Shown: positions 21,521 through 33,410, counted from the first letter of the stretch. The stretch: DNA of 64,000 bases from Takakia lepidozioides (GCA_030704615.1 CM060732.1:29059053-29123052), one strand, 5' to 3'. Notes: generated by a model not told the origin, from the letters alone. Made by a program: numbers and translations.

Positions 21521-24200
21521 GAAAGACTTCCATGTATTTTCCACAAGATTTCTTCAAAACATCAGGGGGATGAGTTTGCTGAAAGCTTGGTGAAAGATGA
21601 CAGTTTCCAGTTTCGCAGATTTCCGCTGTGGTACATCATCCTTATCAATTCAAAATGAGAGGATCTTGGGTGCAGAATGTTGACAATGCGTTTCTATCAC
21701 TCAAAGAAGTCCTCTTCTTCGAGTTTTTCTTCTTGTTCAACCACACGGCGCTTGTCCTTCAAATCAGATCCTACCAGCTAGCCAAAGCTCGGGGAGGTCA
21801 ATTCACATCAAGGGAGGGACCGTGATCACGTGTTGGCCGTCAAGCTGACCACTTCAATTGTTACTAAAAATTTTAACAGGACGGATACACGCTTCAACAA
21901 AAACTATAACGGTGAAGAGAATTTACAAGATCTAACAACTTACTGATCACCAGAAACTTGAAATATGAACAACGATGAAAAACTGAAATATGAACAATGT
22001 CTGATTGCAGTTCTTCAATATATCACACAAAATAAATAGCTGATCATCACCGCTCATTATAGTTGGTGTACGTCCAAAGGCTAGACACATTTCTATCAGT
22101 ATGAGTAAAAAGAGAATGGGAGGCAGAGCGAGCGAGGAAGAAAGAGCAAAGAAGAAAACAAGATTATGCTTACCGAGCTTTGAATGGGGCGTGGTGCAAA
22201 TTCTTGTACTCTGGTTTTCAATTTTCCTTTCTTAAGCACTTAGAGGCCAGTAGCCTGGGTGCATTTTGGCTAAGTCCCTTAATGAAATTTGTTGTTGGTT
22301 TCTGCGGATGAAATCGCGGTTTGTCATCCAATGCAACTTTCTAAATGAGAACTTATGCGGATAGATTCCACTCCTTCACGCGACATTCGGGCTATTAGTC
22401 TAGAGCTCCTAGCATAGACACGGGCTGCTCGAGAGGGAGAGTCATCACACCGGGCTTCAAGCACGAGGTTGTGCGCTTAACGGTTTTGAAGAAGTATTTC
22501 GGCGCTCTCTCTATATTTGGCGGTATATTTAGAGCCTGAGGGGTTGCATCTTGTTTTGTGTCAGCAATGGTGTCTGGCGGGCATCAGATGAGCTGGGATG
22601 GGGGCAGTCAGCAACAGACAATGGCGGCGAGGAATTATGAGCGTGATAGAGCTCCAACGATATACAAGAAATGATGGCACCGGATATTAGCTTTTGCAAT
22701 GCCGCTCGACTTCCCTTTGGAAAGTAGAGATGGAGGGGAGAGATGGAGAGTTGTGGATGATCATGAGGAGGACCATAGTGGAGGAGGAGTGATTCAGCTG
22801 TAGGAAAAATATTCTCTTTTGGTTCGATTGTATTTTTGGGGCATGTGAAAGAGCAGTAATATGGAGGTTAAGGTCGTAGGGTGATGCCTAAGAGAATGCA
22901 ACGAGACACGATCCGTGAGTTTTTGCCTTATGGCAGCCTACGGGCATGTAAAGGATTTAAATTTTTCCCTTCAATAATCTTGAATAAAATTCTCAAAAGC
23001 TACCTCCCCTTTCAAAAAAAAAAAAAGAGCCAAAGCCGGTGGACATCTACACGGCTGTCGGAAAGGTGGTTATTGCATGCGGGCCCACATGGCTATTGCC
23101 TTGGGAAAGTGGCAATTGCATGTGGGGCCCATTTGGCGGCTGCATGCAGCACTAACCGCTAGGAGCCATCAGAACGACACGACGACGAACCGGTGGTCGA
23201 TGTAGGGCCCCTGACCACTGCCATCTTGGAAGAGCACAGTAATATCTTTCTTGAAATTTCGGTAAAAGCACACGTTTCTTGAGCAGAGTTTGGAGTTCGT
23301 TGTTCCTCATCGTGCAGAGCCCAATGGAGCCTAAAACAACTTGCATGAATGTTGTTGAAAGCTCACTAGCACCCCCCAGCAAAGGATCTTGTCAAAATGT
23401 TGATGTTGTCGGATTTTCGAGCACAACCCTCTACCTTCGAGCACGGAGCAGAGCTGGCATGAGTTTCTTAAAGATCCTTCACAATGGTGGGACAACCGCA
23501 ATCGCAAGGTGTGGCTTTTTCTTCGTGTACGATGTGAAGAAGTTTGTCCATCCTGCAAATGTGGGCTCTTGGCTCCTGTTAGTACCATGATTTGGTATTC
23601 TTCCTTATGTTTACAAGGTTCTTGGGAGAGTCAGCTTGGTCTTAGCAGGCCGTGTTTCAATCTCTGCCTGCTCATCTGCACCGTGGTGGTTCTCACAGAC
23701 CAATCCGAGATTACCTAACTACAGACACAAGCATCACACACAAGATGTCATTTTGGGTTGATGGTCGGTCAAATCCTCCATGGGTCGTGACACAAGGTCA
23801 AGGACAATGTGGTGAGGGCACCTTCTTCTTTGAACTATTTCAGTCTGTTTTGCGCTCTCATCATATTCGGCCTTGAATTTGCATATTGAATCTGATGTCT
23901 GCAAGTTGTAGCCTTTCATTCGCCATATGTTGCAGTGGATCTGTGGTGGTTGGAATGAATTTGACAAGTTAGTGCTGATGTGGCAGCAGGGAAGTATCCA
24001 AAAACACCTAGTTATCATTCCTGACGTGACGTGGCGCTGACACGTCAGCCGTTACGTCCGACGTGCGTCATGTCACGTCGAATCCGGACGTTTACCCATG
24101 TAATTTTTTTTCCATTTGACTTTTACGATTTACTTCTACCCTTTGTAATGACATGGCAGCCGTGGTGTAAAACAAACGTGGCCAATTATTAATATTTATT
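21521..24200. other. Intergenic stretch without recognisable gene
   Basis: No frame shows family features. A 60-bp block at 23,815-23,875 (minus) resembles 28,805-28,870 (plus), so some of this is dispersed repeat. At 24,020-24,085 there is a dense set of ACGT/TGACG motifs around the inverted repeat GCTGACACGTCAGC. Confidence 0.45.
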
Positions 24201-24221
24201 AAATTTTTTTTAACAAAATTA

Positions 24222-24500
24222 AGTGACCGCCAGTATTGGCGGTCGCCGGTAATTTATTTATTTTTAAATGAAGCGACCGCCCATATTGGCGGTCGCTCGT
24301 AATTTATTTATTTATTTATAAATGAAGCGACCTCCCATATTGGCGGTCGCCCGTAATTTATTTATTTTTAAATGAAGCGACCGCCCATATTGGCGATCGC
24401 CCATAATTTATTTATTTATAAATGAAGCGACCGCCCATATTGGCGGTCGCTCTTCTTGTTTTTATAAATATAGCGACCGCCATGCAGCGGTCGCGTGTTT
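24222..24500. repeat. Hairpin satellite, small array (6 units of ~50 bp)
   Basis: Units read AGCGACCGCCCATATTGGCG followed by GTCGCT and an AT spacer. The core is an inverted repeat with 9-10-bp GC-rich arms and a 6-base loop. Centres lie near 24,238, 24,284, 24,337, 24,389, 24,440 and 24,485. The flank TTCATTT of the large array at 50 kb appears here as its reverse complement (AAATGAAGCG), so the array is in the opposite orientation. Confidence 0.9.
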
Positions 24501-24512
24501 TTTTTTTTTCTT

Positions 24513-25041
24513 TGTCGTGCGCATACGTATCGCTACATAACTACATCGCTGTCCAAACCACACCACACATATATGCACAATAAAGTAGTCTGCCACAATA
24601 GATAAGAAAAGCTAAAAGACACACTCTTAATACAAGAAACATGAAATCCATCTCGTCATCACTCTTTCAAATAGAAGTCGAGCCAGGGGCACCCCAAGCT
24701 ATGGGGACTCCACCCCACAACAACCTACACTCCCATCATAAGCACACTCAGTCCTGAACGATGAAGGAGCTCGGTCGCGCAGGCTCAACTCGAGAGAGAT
24801 GAGCTGTGCGACTGCCGCTCTCGTGAAGATAAGGCGGTTCAGGTGTCAAACTAAACTTGACACCTGATTTAACACTTGACATAAATCCAAGTGTTAAATA
24901 CAAATAACTAGCTTTATTCTAGTTGTTTTCACACTGTGCTTATTTAACTTGACAGCTGTTGTGCGCATACGTATCGCTACATAACTACATCGCTGTCCAA
25001 ACCACACCACACATATATGCACAATAAAGTAGTTTGCCACA
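24513..25041 (-). repeat. X-Y-X terminal arrangement at the 3' side of copy 2
   Basis: Two 85-bp direct copies of block X (24,513-24,597 and 24,957-25,041) bracket a 359-bp copy of repeat Y. The inner X adjoins the G-rich polypurine tract of the retroelement. Duplicated blocks this long are not a target-site duplication. The arrangement may reflect recombination between two element ends or a small element whose terminal repeats are X. Confidence 0.7.
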
Positions 25042-25301
25042 ATCGCCCCCCTAGCTGGTGGATAGGTCCCTCTACCTCCAGATAGCTACAAGATGTAATA
25101 GCCACAGCCGTACTAAGTCCTCTATCACTGTCCCTGTTGTACTCAAACTCTATAGACTAAGTGGCCGGGTACAAGAGTAGCCCCATCGTTAGTCGCCGTC
25201 TTGCAATCTATGAACTTGAGTCAAGACCTCGTGTGTTCAAGGTCCCCTAGTAGCTTGGCCTTGCGTTTCTTGTTAGCCCTCCATGGTTGTATCCACTCCC
25301 A

Positions 25302-25610
25302 CTATCCAATGCAATGTGGACATAACCAATCCCCATCCGGAACCATCTCAAGAGGTGGAGTCAAGCAGCCCATATGCCAACCTCTAGAGCATCGATCACA
25401 CACCAGCATGGTGACTACCCCTCTAGCAGACCCACGCAACATACACCTCAAACCTGCAAATACCACTGCCAGGTTTGGGTCAATTCTGCCATCGACATTC
25501 GGAAGGTGACATGGCGCACAATTACGCACATGGTCCTTCCAAGTTATGCCATCCCGACCCTCCAAGACCCTGAGGGCAAGACCTCTCGAACCCTCAAAAT
25601 AACACGTCAT
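25302..25610 (-). pseudogene. Integrase tail with PHD finger (copy 2)
   Basis: Same C4HC3 finger as copy 1: CMLRG here replaces CMLCG, so the second zinc ligand Cys is changed to Arg, while CDRC, WHMGC and WLCPHC remain. The upstream residues ITWKDHVRNCAPCHLPNVDG match copy 1 exactly. The change suggests loss of zinc binding at one site in this copy. Confidence 0.8.
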
Positions 25611-25699
25611 GCAGTCACATCCAAGGTCGTAGGAGCAGTCTGCTGCAGGTAAACATAGTCACTAGGGTTGAATCTCCGAACCCCAGGACGATAGCCCCC

Positions 25700-26524
25700 A
25701 CCACGTATGGTAGCATACCTCAACGTATCACGGTGTTGTGCGATGACAAGGTTTTCGAAAGCCATGGGCATGACTTACTTGAACAACTCTGCACGCTGCT
25801 CACATGCACGTGCCCACACGTCCGGATCGTCAAGGTTAAGAACTGCAGCACCTTCTCTGCGAATGGATGCAGGCAAATCCGACTCTCGGCCAAAGAGAAG
25901 AAAGTATGGTGAGAAGGAGGCAAGTGATGCTTGCTTGCTGAACCTGTAGCCCATGGCTAACCAGGGTAACTGAAGGTCCCAATCTCCTAGGTGTCCCTTC
26001 TGCAAGCCATACTTGCGCAAACCCCTCTTTACTGTCTGAACAACTCTCTCTGCCAAGCCATCGGCCTCATGATGATCCCGAGAAGTGGTGCGGTGGTCTA
26101 TTAAGGCCTTGTCACACAAAGCCTGAAACTCCCCCAAGAACTCTTTCCCTTGGTCCGTGAGTACCTCAGCTGGAGCACCGAATCGGCTAAGCACACAATC
26201 CAAGAATGCATACGCAGCTCCCTCACTAGCCTTATCAGGCAATGGAACCAACTCAATCCACTTGGAGAAGTGCTCCACCATCACCAACACGTACTTGTTG
26301 TGACGCATGGTCAGTGGCAATGGCCCTGCGAAGTCAAGACTCCACCTGTAGCCCAATCCCATGATCGAAAGAGGGTGCAATTGTGGAGTAGGGGCGTTGA
26401 ATGAAGCACGCACCCTGTCACACACCATGCACCTAGCCACAAATTGTTGCACCTCTGTGTGCATACCACGCCACCAATACTGCCCTTGCAGTAGACTATG
26501 AGTGCGTCGCACCCCAAAATGCCC
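25700..26524 (-). pseudogene. Integrase, 3' part (copy 2), cut by the TIR element
   Basis: The frame 26,512-25,775 holds the second half of the HHCC module (FVARCMVCDRV), the catalytic core (RWSLDFAGP, EVLTDQGKEFLGEF, third acidic residue in DHHEADGLAERVVQ) and the following helix. It is open for 245 residues, longer than in copy 1. The HHCC histidine part lies on the other side of the 7-kb insertion at 33,551 onward. Frame is lost near 25,775. Confidence 0.85.
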
Positions 26525-26981
26525 CCCGGGGGGTGCACTCTTTAAAAACTGTGCGTATCACGTGCGTTCGTCGCCTAATAAAAAAACCCCCTGTATACGG
26601 GTCCTTGGATAATTTATACCCCCTCTGTACATACTTTTTTGAAGATTATAAAATCCCCTCCTGTAAATATACAAAAATTTACAATTTTCGAAAAGTACCC
26701 CCTTCTGTATGTATATTCTCATTTTTCATCATTAAAAATAACCCTCCAATATGTATATGTATGTTTTTATATTATATCGAATTTATTCTTTTAAAACATA
26801 ATAAAATCTAAAAAATTAATTAAAAAATTTATTTGCCTTTGATAAAGTTGTCAAAGACTTTTCGGTCATTTGCATCAAGAACATATGTGTTTGACTTGAC
26901 ATTGTACTTTAAACATGCTAACGCGATAATGGAATCCAAATCAACCATCATGTTATCCGTCAAATCGTACGTATAGACCCC

Positions 26982-27959
26982 TCATTTCACATGCTCTGTC
27001 AAAGAAGATTGCAAAGAACCTGTCCTTGGAAACAAGAGTAGCCACTTCAAATCCAGTGGGCACCTAATCCTTATGGAACCCAACTGCGAATAGTCTCCAA
27101 TTGTGGCTTCCACAATCTCAAATCTGTTTCCAGGATTGTCCTCACAAAACCGAGCGACTTCCTCTAATGCCTCCTTCACCCTGTTCTTCTTTGCGTCTAA
27201 TGCTTCATCTGCATTTACAGGGCTGATGACACATTGTGATGAACCCTTCCCATGACGCCTCTCATAGGCTATGCGATGCCCCTCACTCCTCAAATGAGAT
27301 CTCATAAAGTTTGCACATGCATCATATGGTTTGTTTTTCCCAGACCGTGCATAAACATCCTCACACTCAACACACCATATGTGGAACATTGCTTGTCCTT
27401 GTTGATCCTTTGTCATCAGCTCAAACTTGTCACATCGTCCTTCTGCAGAGATTTTCCTTTCAACGGCTCTAATCTCTTTCTGCCATTTTTGAATATCGTT
27501 GGATGTAGCCAACGTGCTGCACAATCTACCAGATCTCTGCTGAAGTGCATGCTCATGTGCATGGTCTTCATTTCCACCATCGCCAACAAAGGGTGTATCA
27601 GGGTCCATCCTCATCTTGGTAGACACTGGTGCCGGGTCCTCGCCTGGTCTGTCCTCATGCAAGATCGTAGAACCACTGGAAGATAGAGGTCTTTTCAATC
27701 CTTGGTCCCCATCATTTTGGTCTGAAATCTTAATGTGTACAGTATCCCCTTTCAGAACCATCCTCTCTTCTTGCTTGGCTGAAAGGACACTACCCCCCAT
27801 GGAAAGGAAATGAAATTTTGCTGAGACAAGCTCATCACCTATAATTTCTGCTCGGATGCATTTGTATGTGACACCTTGCATAGTGAACACAGAACCAAGC
27901 CTGTTTGGTGATGCATCTCCTCCAACAAGCAGGACTTTTACTTCCAACTCTTCTTCCAT
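26982..27959 (-). CDS. Zinc-finger (BED/C2H2-like) protein inside the TIR element
   Basis: An intact 325-residue frame starts at ATG 27,959 just after a possible splice acceptor (TTTTGCAG|GTG near 27,968). Residues about 200-250 contain WCVECEDVY and NFMRSHLRSEGH, giving a C-x2-C ... H-x5-H zinc site as in BED or U1-like fingers of transposases. The front half has strand-rich segments (EVKVLLVGGDASPNRLGS) and an acidic linker. It could be the DNA-binding exon of a transposase or a captured host gene. No DDE or hAT dimerisation motif is seen. It is open without stops, unlike most ORFs nearby. Confidence 0.55.
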   Translation of the reverse strand: MEEELEVKVLLVGGDASPNRLGSVFTMQGVTYKCIRAEIIGDELVSAKFHFLSMGGSVLSAKQEERMVLKGDTVHIKISDQNDGDQGLKRPLSSSGSTILHEDRPGEDPAPVSTKMRMDPDTPFVGDGGNEDHAHEHALQQRSGRLCSTLATSNDIQKWQKEIRAVERKISAEGRCDKFELMTKDQQGQAMFHIWCVECEDVYARSGKNKPYDACANFMRSHLRSEGHRIAYERRHGKGSSQCVISPVNADEALDAKKNRVKEALEEVARFCEDNPGNRFEIVEATIGDYSQLGSIRIRCPLDLKWLLLFPRTGSLQSSLTEHVK

Positions 27960-27999
27960 GATGAGTTCACCTGCAAAATGCAATGAAAACATTTCAAAT

Positions 28000-29042
28000 C
28001 AGACCTTGATAGACCAATAACAAAGCACCCGGGTTGGAAGGTTCCAAAGTCCTGTTTTATACAACCCTATAGGCTGTCTAAGTAGGAACTACGTTCATAA
28101 GAGGATGAAATGTATACAGAAGCAAGTACCTGATTGATGAGTTTGATGTTGTTAATTTTTGCTGCTGCTATTGACCAAATGCTGCTACTTCCACTGCTGG
28201 TAGCCCTCTTGGGTGATCTTGAACCCACAGTCCATCCTTGCATCAGCGGCTAGCCCTCCCTCCACACTAACATATTTAAATACAAAGTTCTGTCAAACTC
28301 CCTACGATGTTGCATGAAGAAAGCTCACCTTGTTGACAATATTGTCCCACCGCTATGGATCAAATTTATAGAACTTCTGCCAGTGCTGTTCCTTGCTCCA
28401 AATCTGGCCCTCTTGGATGATTTTGCACCCACGATCCTCTCCCTGCATCAACAGCTACCCCTCCCTCCACACTAACAATGCGTACATCATGCCTCTGCAG
28501 CTACTACTGTGGCTTCCAGTTGACCATCTACCCATCCAGGTTTCTTGTAGCTCTCATTCCACATGGAATCATAGGTAATCTGGAGCTTGGAATCCGCCAT
28601 CTGGAAATCTAGGGACGACTCTGATAATAGGGAAAAACAGGCTGAAATGTGTTGAAGAAGGTACCTTCATTAGCAGTCCCTTGTTCTATCTATTATCTTT
28701 TTTTAGGTACTGTCATGCTACCACCTCGGCAGCAACTTGCAAAGTCACTCCAGAGCACCGCAGATCCACCCAACGAGCTAACTTACATAATTCAATACAT
28801 ATGCTTCAGGGCTGAGTCTGATGAGAGGGAAAAACAGGCTGAAACAGGTCAAACCAGAAGGTGCCCTCAGGCTGAAATACGTTGAAGAATGTACCTTTCA
28901 TCAGCAGTGCCTTGCTTTATCAATTGCCCTGTTGCCGCTGCTGTTTCCAGTTGACCATCCACCCACATTGTCCCACCATTGACTGGGGTCAGAAAAGTGT
29001 CTCATTCCAAATCTTCTCTTCATCTCTGTGGTGCTATTGTAG
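28000..29042. other. Non-coding part of the TIR element with local duplications
   Basis: 28,185-28,270 and 28,385-28,480 are diverged copies (shared GGCCCTCTTGGATGAT-like and CCCTCCCTCCACACTAACA). 28,630-28,680 and 28,868-28,915 share CAGGCTGAAAT and a following block. 28,805-28,870 resembles 23,815-23,875 inverted. No gene seen. Confidence 0.5.
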
Positions 29043-29712
29043 GGTGACTTCAATGCCCAAGTGGGCAAAGGGCTCCATCAGGACGATATCATTGGGTCTT
29101 CTGGTGAGGACGAGCTGAATTCTAATGGCAGACGGTTAATTAACTGTTTGGAAGAGCTTCAGCTTTTGACCTTGATTAACAAGACAAGAGGTGACCAAGT
29201 GCAGTGGACTCGTGAGAAATCCCAAACTGGGGAACGTTCCATTGTGGACTATATCATAATGGACAAAAATTTGTTCCCCCAGTGTGCCAATGTGTTGATC
29301 GACAGAACTGATATTGGTACCTCTGACCACTTTCTGGACTGAGATCAAAAGGTGTTTTCCCAAGGCCAGAGTAGAAGAGATTCTCAAGGACCTGGACCTG
29401 GATCCGCAAGTCTTGACCCTGCTGGATAAATCAGACTTAGAGGCTGTAGTGTCCAAAGCCATGTCTATTGCCATGAGATTGTCTGATGAAAATGAAGTTA
29501 GGCATAAAACTTCCCTGAACTTGTTTCTAGTCAGTGACATGGGGGAGGACATCTTGGATGACCTCAAGGGTCCACCCACTCTCGGCACTAGACTGAAATT
29601 TAAACTCAGGGAAGGAAGCCTACCTTTGAACATGAAACAAAAGCAGAGAGGAAAGGGGGAGTGCACTCTCCCAAGTGAACCTGCATCATTCAGTTGGCAA
29701 GACCGTGTCTGA
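29043..29712 (+). pseudogene. LINE copy B, internally deleted (endonuclease joined to C-terminus)
   Basis: The frame starts inside an AP-like endonuclease (GDFNAQVGKGLHQDD, then SIVDYIIMDKN and TDIGTSDHF). At about 29,335 it jumps directly to the C-terminal region (EEILKDLDLDPQVLTLLDKS, PPTLGTRLKFKLREGSLPL), skipping all of RT. The DxN and SDHF motifs are standard for APE-type LINE endonucleases. It has no 5' end and no catalytic RT. Confidence 0.85.
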
Positions 29713-30169
29713 AAAATTGATCCATTTGAAGACACCACGGTGCAGCTGAGCACAGCCTGACATGACAACAATTAAACATCATACTGAGACAAGAGAAGCA
29801 GTCAAGGACACAGTCATGCATATGGCAGCAAGTGATCACCCTTCAAACATGATTGAAAACATACATGAGGTCAAAGGCAATAAGAAATCAGCGAAGGGTA
29901 CTGCAGCTAACAGTTGGAGTGTCTTTAAAGACAAAGGGAAGAGAAAGAAACACTTCACTGGCAATGAGGGGAGGCGGTGGAAACGCCAAGAGGATGGCAC
30001 AAATGATAGAAATAACAGGGCAGGGCAAAGGATCCTGCAGGAAGAAGAAATGGTGGAAAGGACGTGCGGCTCATTCCAACAGAAAGGGGAACATTCGTGC
30101 AGTTAAGTACAACAACCAATTGCCCTTCAATTATGGCTGGAATTTTCCAAAAGGCGAGGGATGATAAGG

Positions 30170-32740
30170 ATGAGATTGTACTCATAAGACGTTGTTTGCC
30201 GTAGCCTTGTGGCCATTGACCCCGCGCCCAGTTTCAGTGGGAACAAAAGGAACAGGGCTGACGTTGGTAGTAAGACTTACCATCGTATAAGGAATTAATC
30301 CGGGTTTTCCAGATATCCTCTAGAAAACCCTTCACACAAGCATCAATCTGATGTGTGTGATTTGCCCAAAAACTAGGCCTCAGAAGGGCCTGGACTTTTC
30401 GCTCAGCCTCGAGACTTTCAAAGTTGGTAAACAGGGGTACAGGCACAATTCCCTTGATAGAATTGAAGAGAGCCTCTCTTTGGTGAGAGAACCCGGACAG
30501 CGTATCAGAAAATGAATACTGTCTTCAGATTGCCCACACAACGGACAATTGCACTCTCCCTTTCCTCTCTGCTTCTGTTTGCTGTTCAAAGGTAGGCTTC
30601 CTGCCCTGAGTTTAAATTTCAGTCTAGTGCCGAGAGTGGGTAGACCCTTGAGGTCATCCAAGATGTCCACCCCCATGTCACTGACTGGAAACAAGTTCAG
30701 GGAAGTTCTCTGCCTAACTTCATTTTCATCAGACAATCTCATGGCAACAGACATGGCCTCAGACACTACAGCCTCTAAGGCAGATTTATCCAGCAGGGTC
30801 AAGACTTGTGGATCCAGGTCCAGGTCCTTGAGAATCTTTTTTACTCTCTTCTGCCAGGACTTAGCCTGTTTGACAGGGCGGTCCTGTTTCCAAGATATAG
30901 AGTCAATCAACTTAGGATATCTGGTGTTGGGCATATGTTGCAGCTGACCCCACCATCTGACCTTGAATTCATCTCATCGGGAGCTTAAGGATGGAATGCC
31001 AAACTCACCCCGAACAGCCACATTGGCTGTTTTGGAGCATGCTGACATACACTCCTTAAGCACCCCCACTTGAATGGATTCTAGAGACTTAGCCTGGTTG
31101 GAGTTATCAACCCATATAGCAGATCCGTACTCCAAGGCAGGTCTAATAACGCGACAAAGCATGGTTTTCTTAACCTCAGAGATGACCCCTCTGCAGTGGA
31201 AAAATTTAGTGAGCCCCAGAGCTTTGCCCTTGCCAGTTCGAACAACTTTCCGGATATGTGCATCCCAATTACAATTGGAGGAAAACTCAACGCCCAGGTA
31301 AGTGTAGGAAGGGAGGACCGGGATCTCTTGGCTACCCCACTGCCACTTAAGATCACTTCCTCCCTCTCCTCTGTCGTTGAATGCTACCACTGCACATTGC
31401 TGACATTAGCCTCTAGCCCCCAAAGATCAAAGTATCTCTTCGCGCAATTAATCAACTCCTGAGTGTGATGCCACGGTAGTTCCCCGGTTCTTCTCTGTCA
31501 CCCTTCTTGTATAGACTGACAATGACCCCCTGTCGCCAGCGAAAGGGGATCATTTCAGTCTTCCAGATAAGGTTAAAGAGGAGAACTAGGGCCTCTATCA
31601 TGGGATCGCCACCGTGCTTGATAAGCTCGTTGACAATACCATCAGGTCCACCAGCTTTATATCCATTTAAATGTTCAATTGCTTCCACAATCTCAGAAGA
31701 ACTAATGGGAGCGTTATAAGCCATTGAAATATACTCCAGTTCATCAGGGCTGTTTTGAATCATAGGAACAATTTTTCCAACTGTGTCCCTCCATTCAGCA
31801 GAAGACCCCTCACTGTTAGACCTAGAAGTTCTGCCAAGGATACTGTAGTGATTTTCAAAGGTTTTGACAATGTCAACTGATGAAGTCACCACTGCACCTT
31901 TAGTAGTCTTCAGCGCTTGTACTTGCTGACCGTTTTTAGGCTTGTACAAACGTTGAAGGGCCAACCATAATTTCTTGTCATTACCACCATGGTGGTTTGA
32001 GTTTATTTCACTGTATAACTTATCCCAGTATAATTTCTTCTGAGACCTAACAAGCTGATTGATATCTTTCCGGAGCTGATAGTACCTCGCCCACAATTCT
32101 CTGTTGGTTTTCAAATTGCAGCACTCTTTATAGAGGGCTCGTCCTCACCAAAAGGCCCAATGATATCGTCCTGATGGAGCCCTTTGCCCACCCGGGCATT
32201 GAAGTCACCCAATAGCACTACCTGACCTTTGGCAAGGAACGAAGCACAGTTCAGCTTTACATCTTCGAAGGCTTTGTCTGCGTCAGCACTAAGGGTCCCC
32301 TCTGTGGGCATGTAAACACAACCCACAAAGAGGTCCTTCGTACTCATGCCGCCCTTCAGATTCAGTTTTAGCCAGATACTATGTTCGTACCTCAAACCCT
32401 TCTTGATAATTTCACAATTATCAAACAAGAAATCACGGACAAAGAATCCAACCCCTTTTTGACCGCGTTTGGCAGAGGTTGCCTTGAGAGTACACATCCT
32501 ACCTGCCCATTTATAACCATTGACATCTCCAACCAGTTTATCCAAAGTTTCCCATGTTTCTTGCCCAGCACAGATATGAATATCATTAGTCCGAAGGACT
32601 TGTCCCACTTCGAGTTGTTTCCTTTGGTTAGTAAGCCCTGAGAAGTTGAAAGTGGCCAGCCGCAAGCCAGCCCTTTGCATGTGAATTGTTTGTCGTCTAG
32701 GTAGCTTGGGATAGCTCCTGGACGCCCAACCCTTCTGCAA
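30170..32740 (-). pseudogene. LINE copy C, internally deleted
   Basis: Minus-strand frames give endonuclease (32,740-32,111: LATFNFSGLTNQRKQLE, CAGQETWE, LLGDFNARVGKG), then the RT entry (32,114-31,452: KAGGPDGIVNELIKHGG, GVIVSLYKKGDREEPGNYRG), then the RT exit (31,390-30,974: YTYLGVEFSSN) and the C-terminus with CPLCGQSEDSIHFLIRCPG. Two internal deletions remove the end of the endonuclease and the whole catalytic palm, including the [YF]ADD box, at the junction near 31,464. The 3' end matches copy A. Confidence 0.85.
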
Positions 32741-33180
32741 AGGGGGGACAGTTACCCCATGTGTAGATTTTGCTCGTCTTGTGTAAACTCTTGAGTACCA
32801 AATCCTTCAGATTCAGAACGTTCAGGTTCTGTACACTTAGGGGCATCTTGTCCCTCTGGCTGTTTGGATTCAATAAGGATGAGAATAGGCCTGATACAGT
32901 GAGTACAACCTTGTGTCACGCCAATCATTATTAGGAAAGAAAATAGGCCTAATGTGCTCATTACCTCTGATGACTGGGAATCTTGATGCCCATGTCCTCC
33001 TGTCATTGCTGCACAACAATCCGCCACCACACCCGCATATCATCACCGATCAGCCCAGGCCTGCCCCACATTCCCGCGCACTTACTGCATCCCCTTCGAT
33101 TCCTGCCCTCTACATACATCACAACCTCAAACCTTCTCCCAAGTCAGTGCCCTCACCACATTGTCCTACCATGCCCTGTG

Positions 33181-33316
33181 GAGAGGAGGGGAGAGGAGAG
33201 GAGGAAAAAGAGAAAGCCCGCGGAAGGGAAGGCGAACGCGGGAGAGGAGGAGAAAGAAAAGAGAAAGCCGCGGGAGGTCAGGGGAGAAAGATCGTGGAGC
33301 GAAAAAAAAAAAAAAA
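33181..33316. repeat. Homopurine tract followed by poly-A
   Basis: About 120 bp of nearly pure G/A on the plus strand (blocks of GAGGAGG, GAAAGAAAAGAG) followed by an A run at 33,302-33,317. Such tracts can form triplex DNA. It abuts the tRNA-like repeat on its 3' side. Confidence 0.8.
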
Positions 33317-33410
33317 ACAAACATACAAAACGACGATTCCACGATTCGATTCCGGGATGCATCGCGGCGGAATCGCCATTCTTACCACTACACTATCCCT
33401 AAAAACTCAA
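33300..33410 (-). repeat. tRNA-derived SINE-like element (tRNA-Gly-like head)
   Basis: On the minus strand the A box TAGTGTAGTGGTAAG, the following AATGG and the B-box-like CCCGGAATCGAATC follow the order of a tRNA-Gly gene, with the expected spacing. A TTTT terminator and then a T-run follow. The cloverleaf is degenerate (acceptor stem does not pair), so it is not a working tRNA gene. Confidence 0.5.

Noticed and set aside
33300-33410. Functional tRNA-Gly gene
   Set aside because: The acceptor stem does not pair and the T-loop is degenerate.
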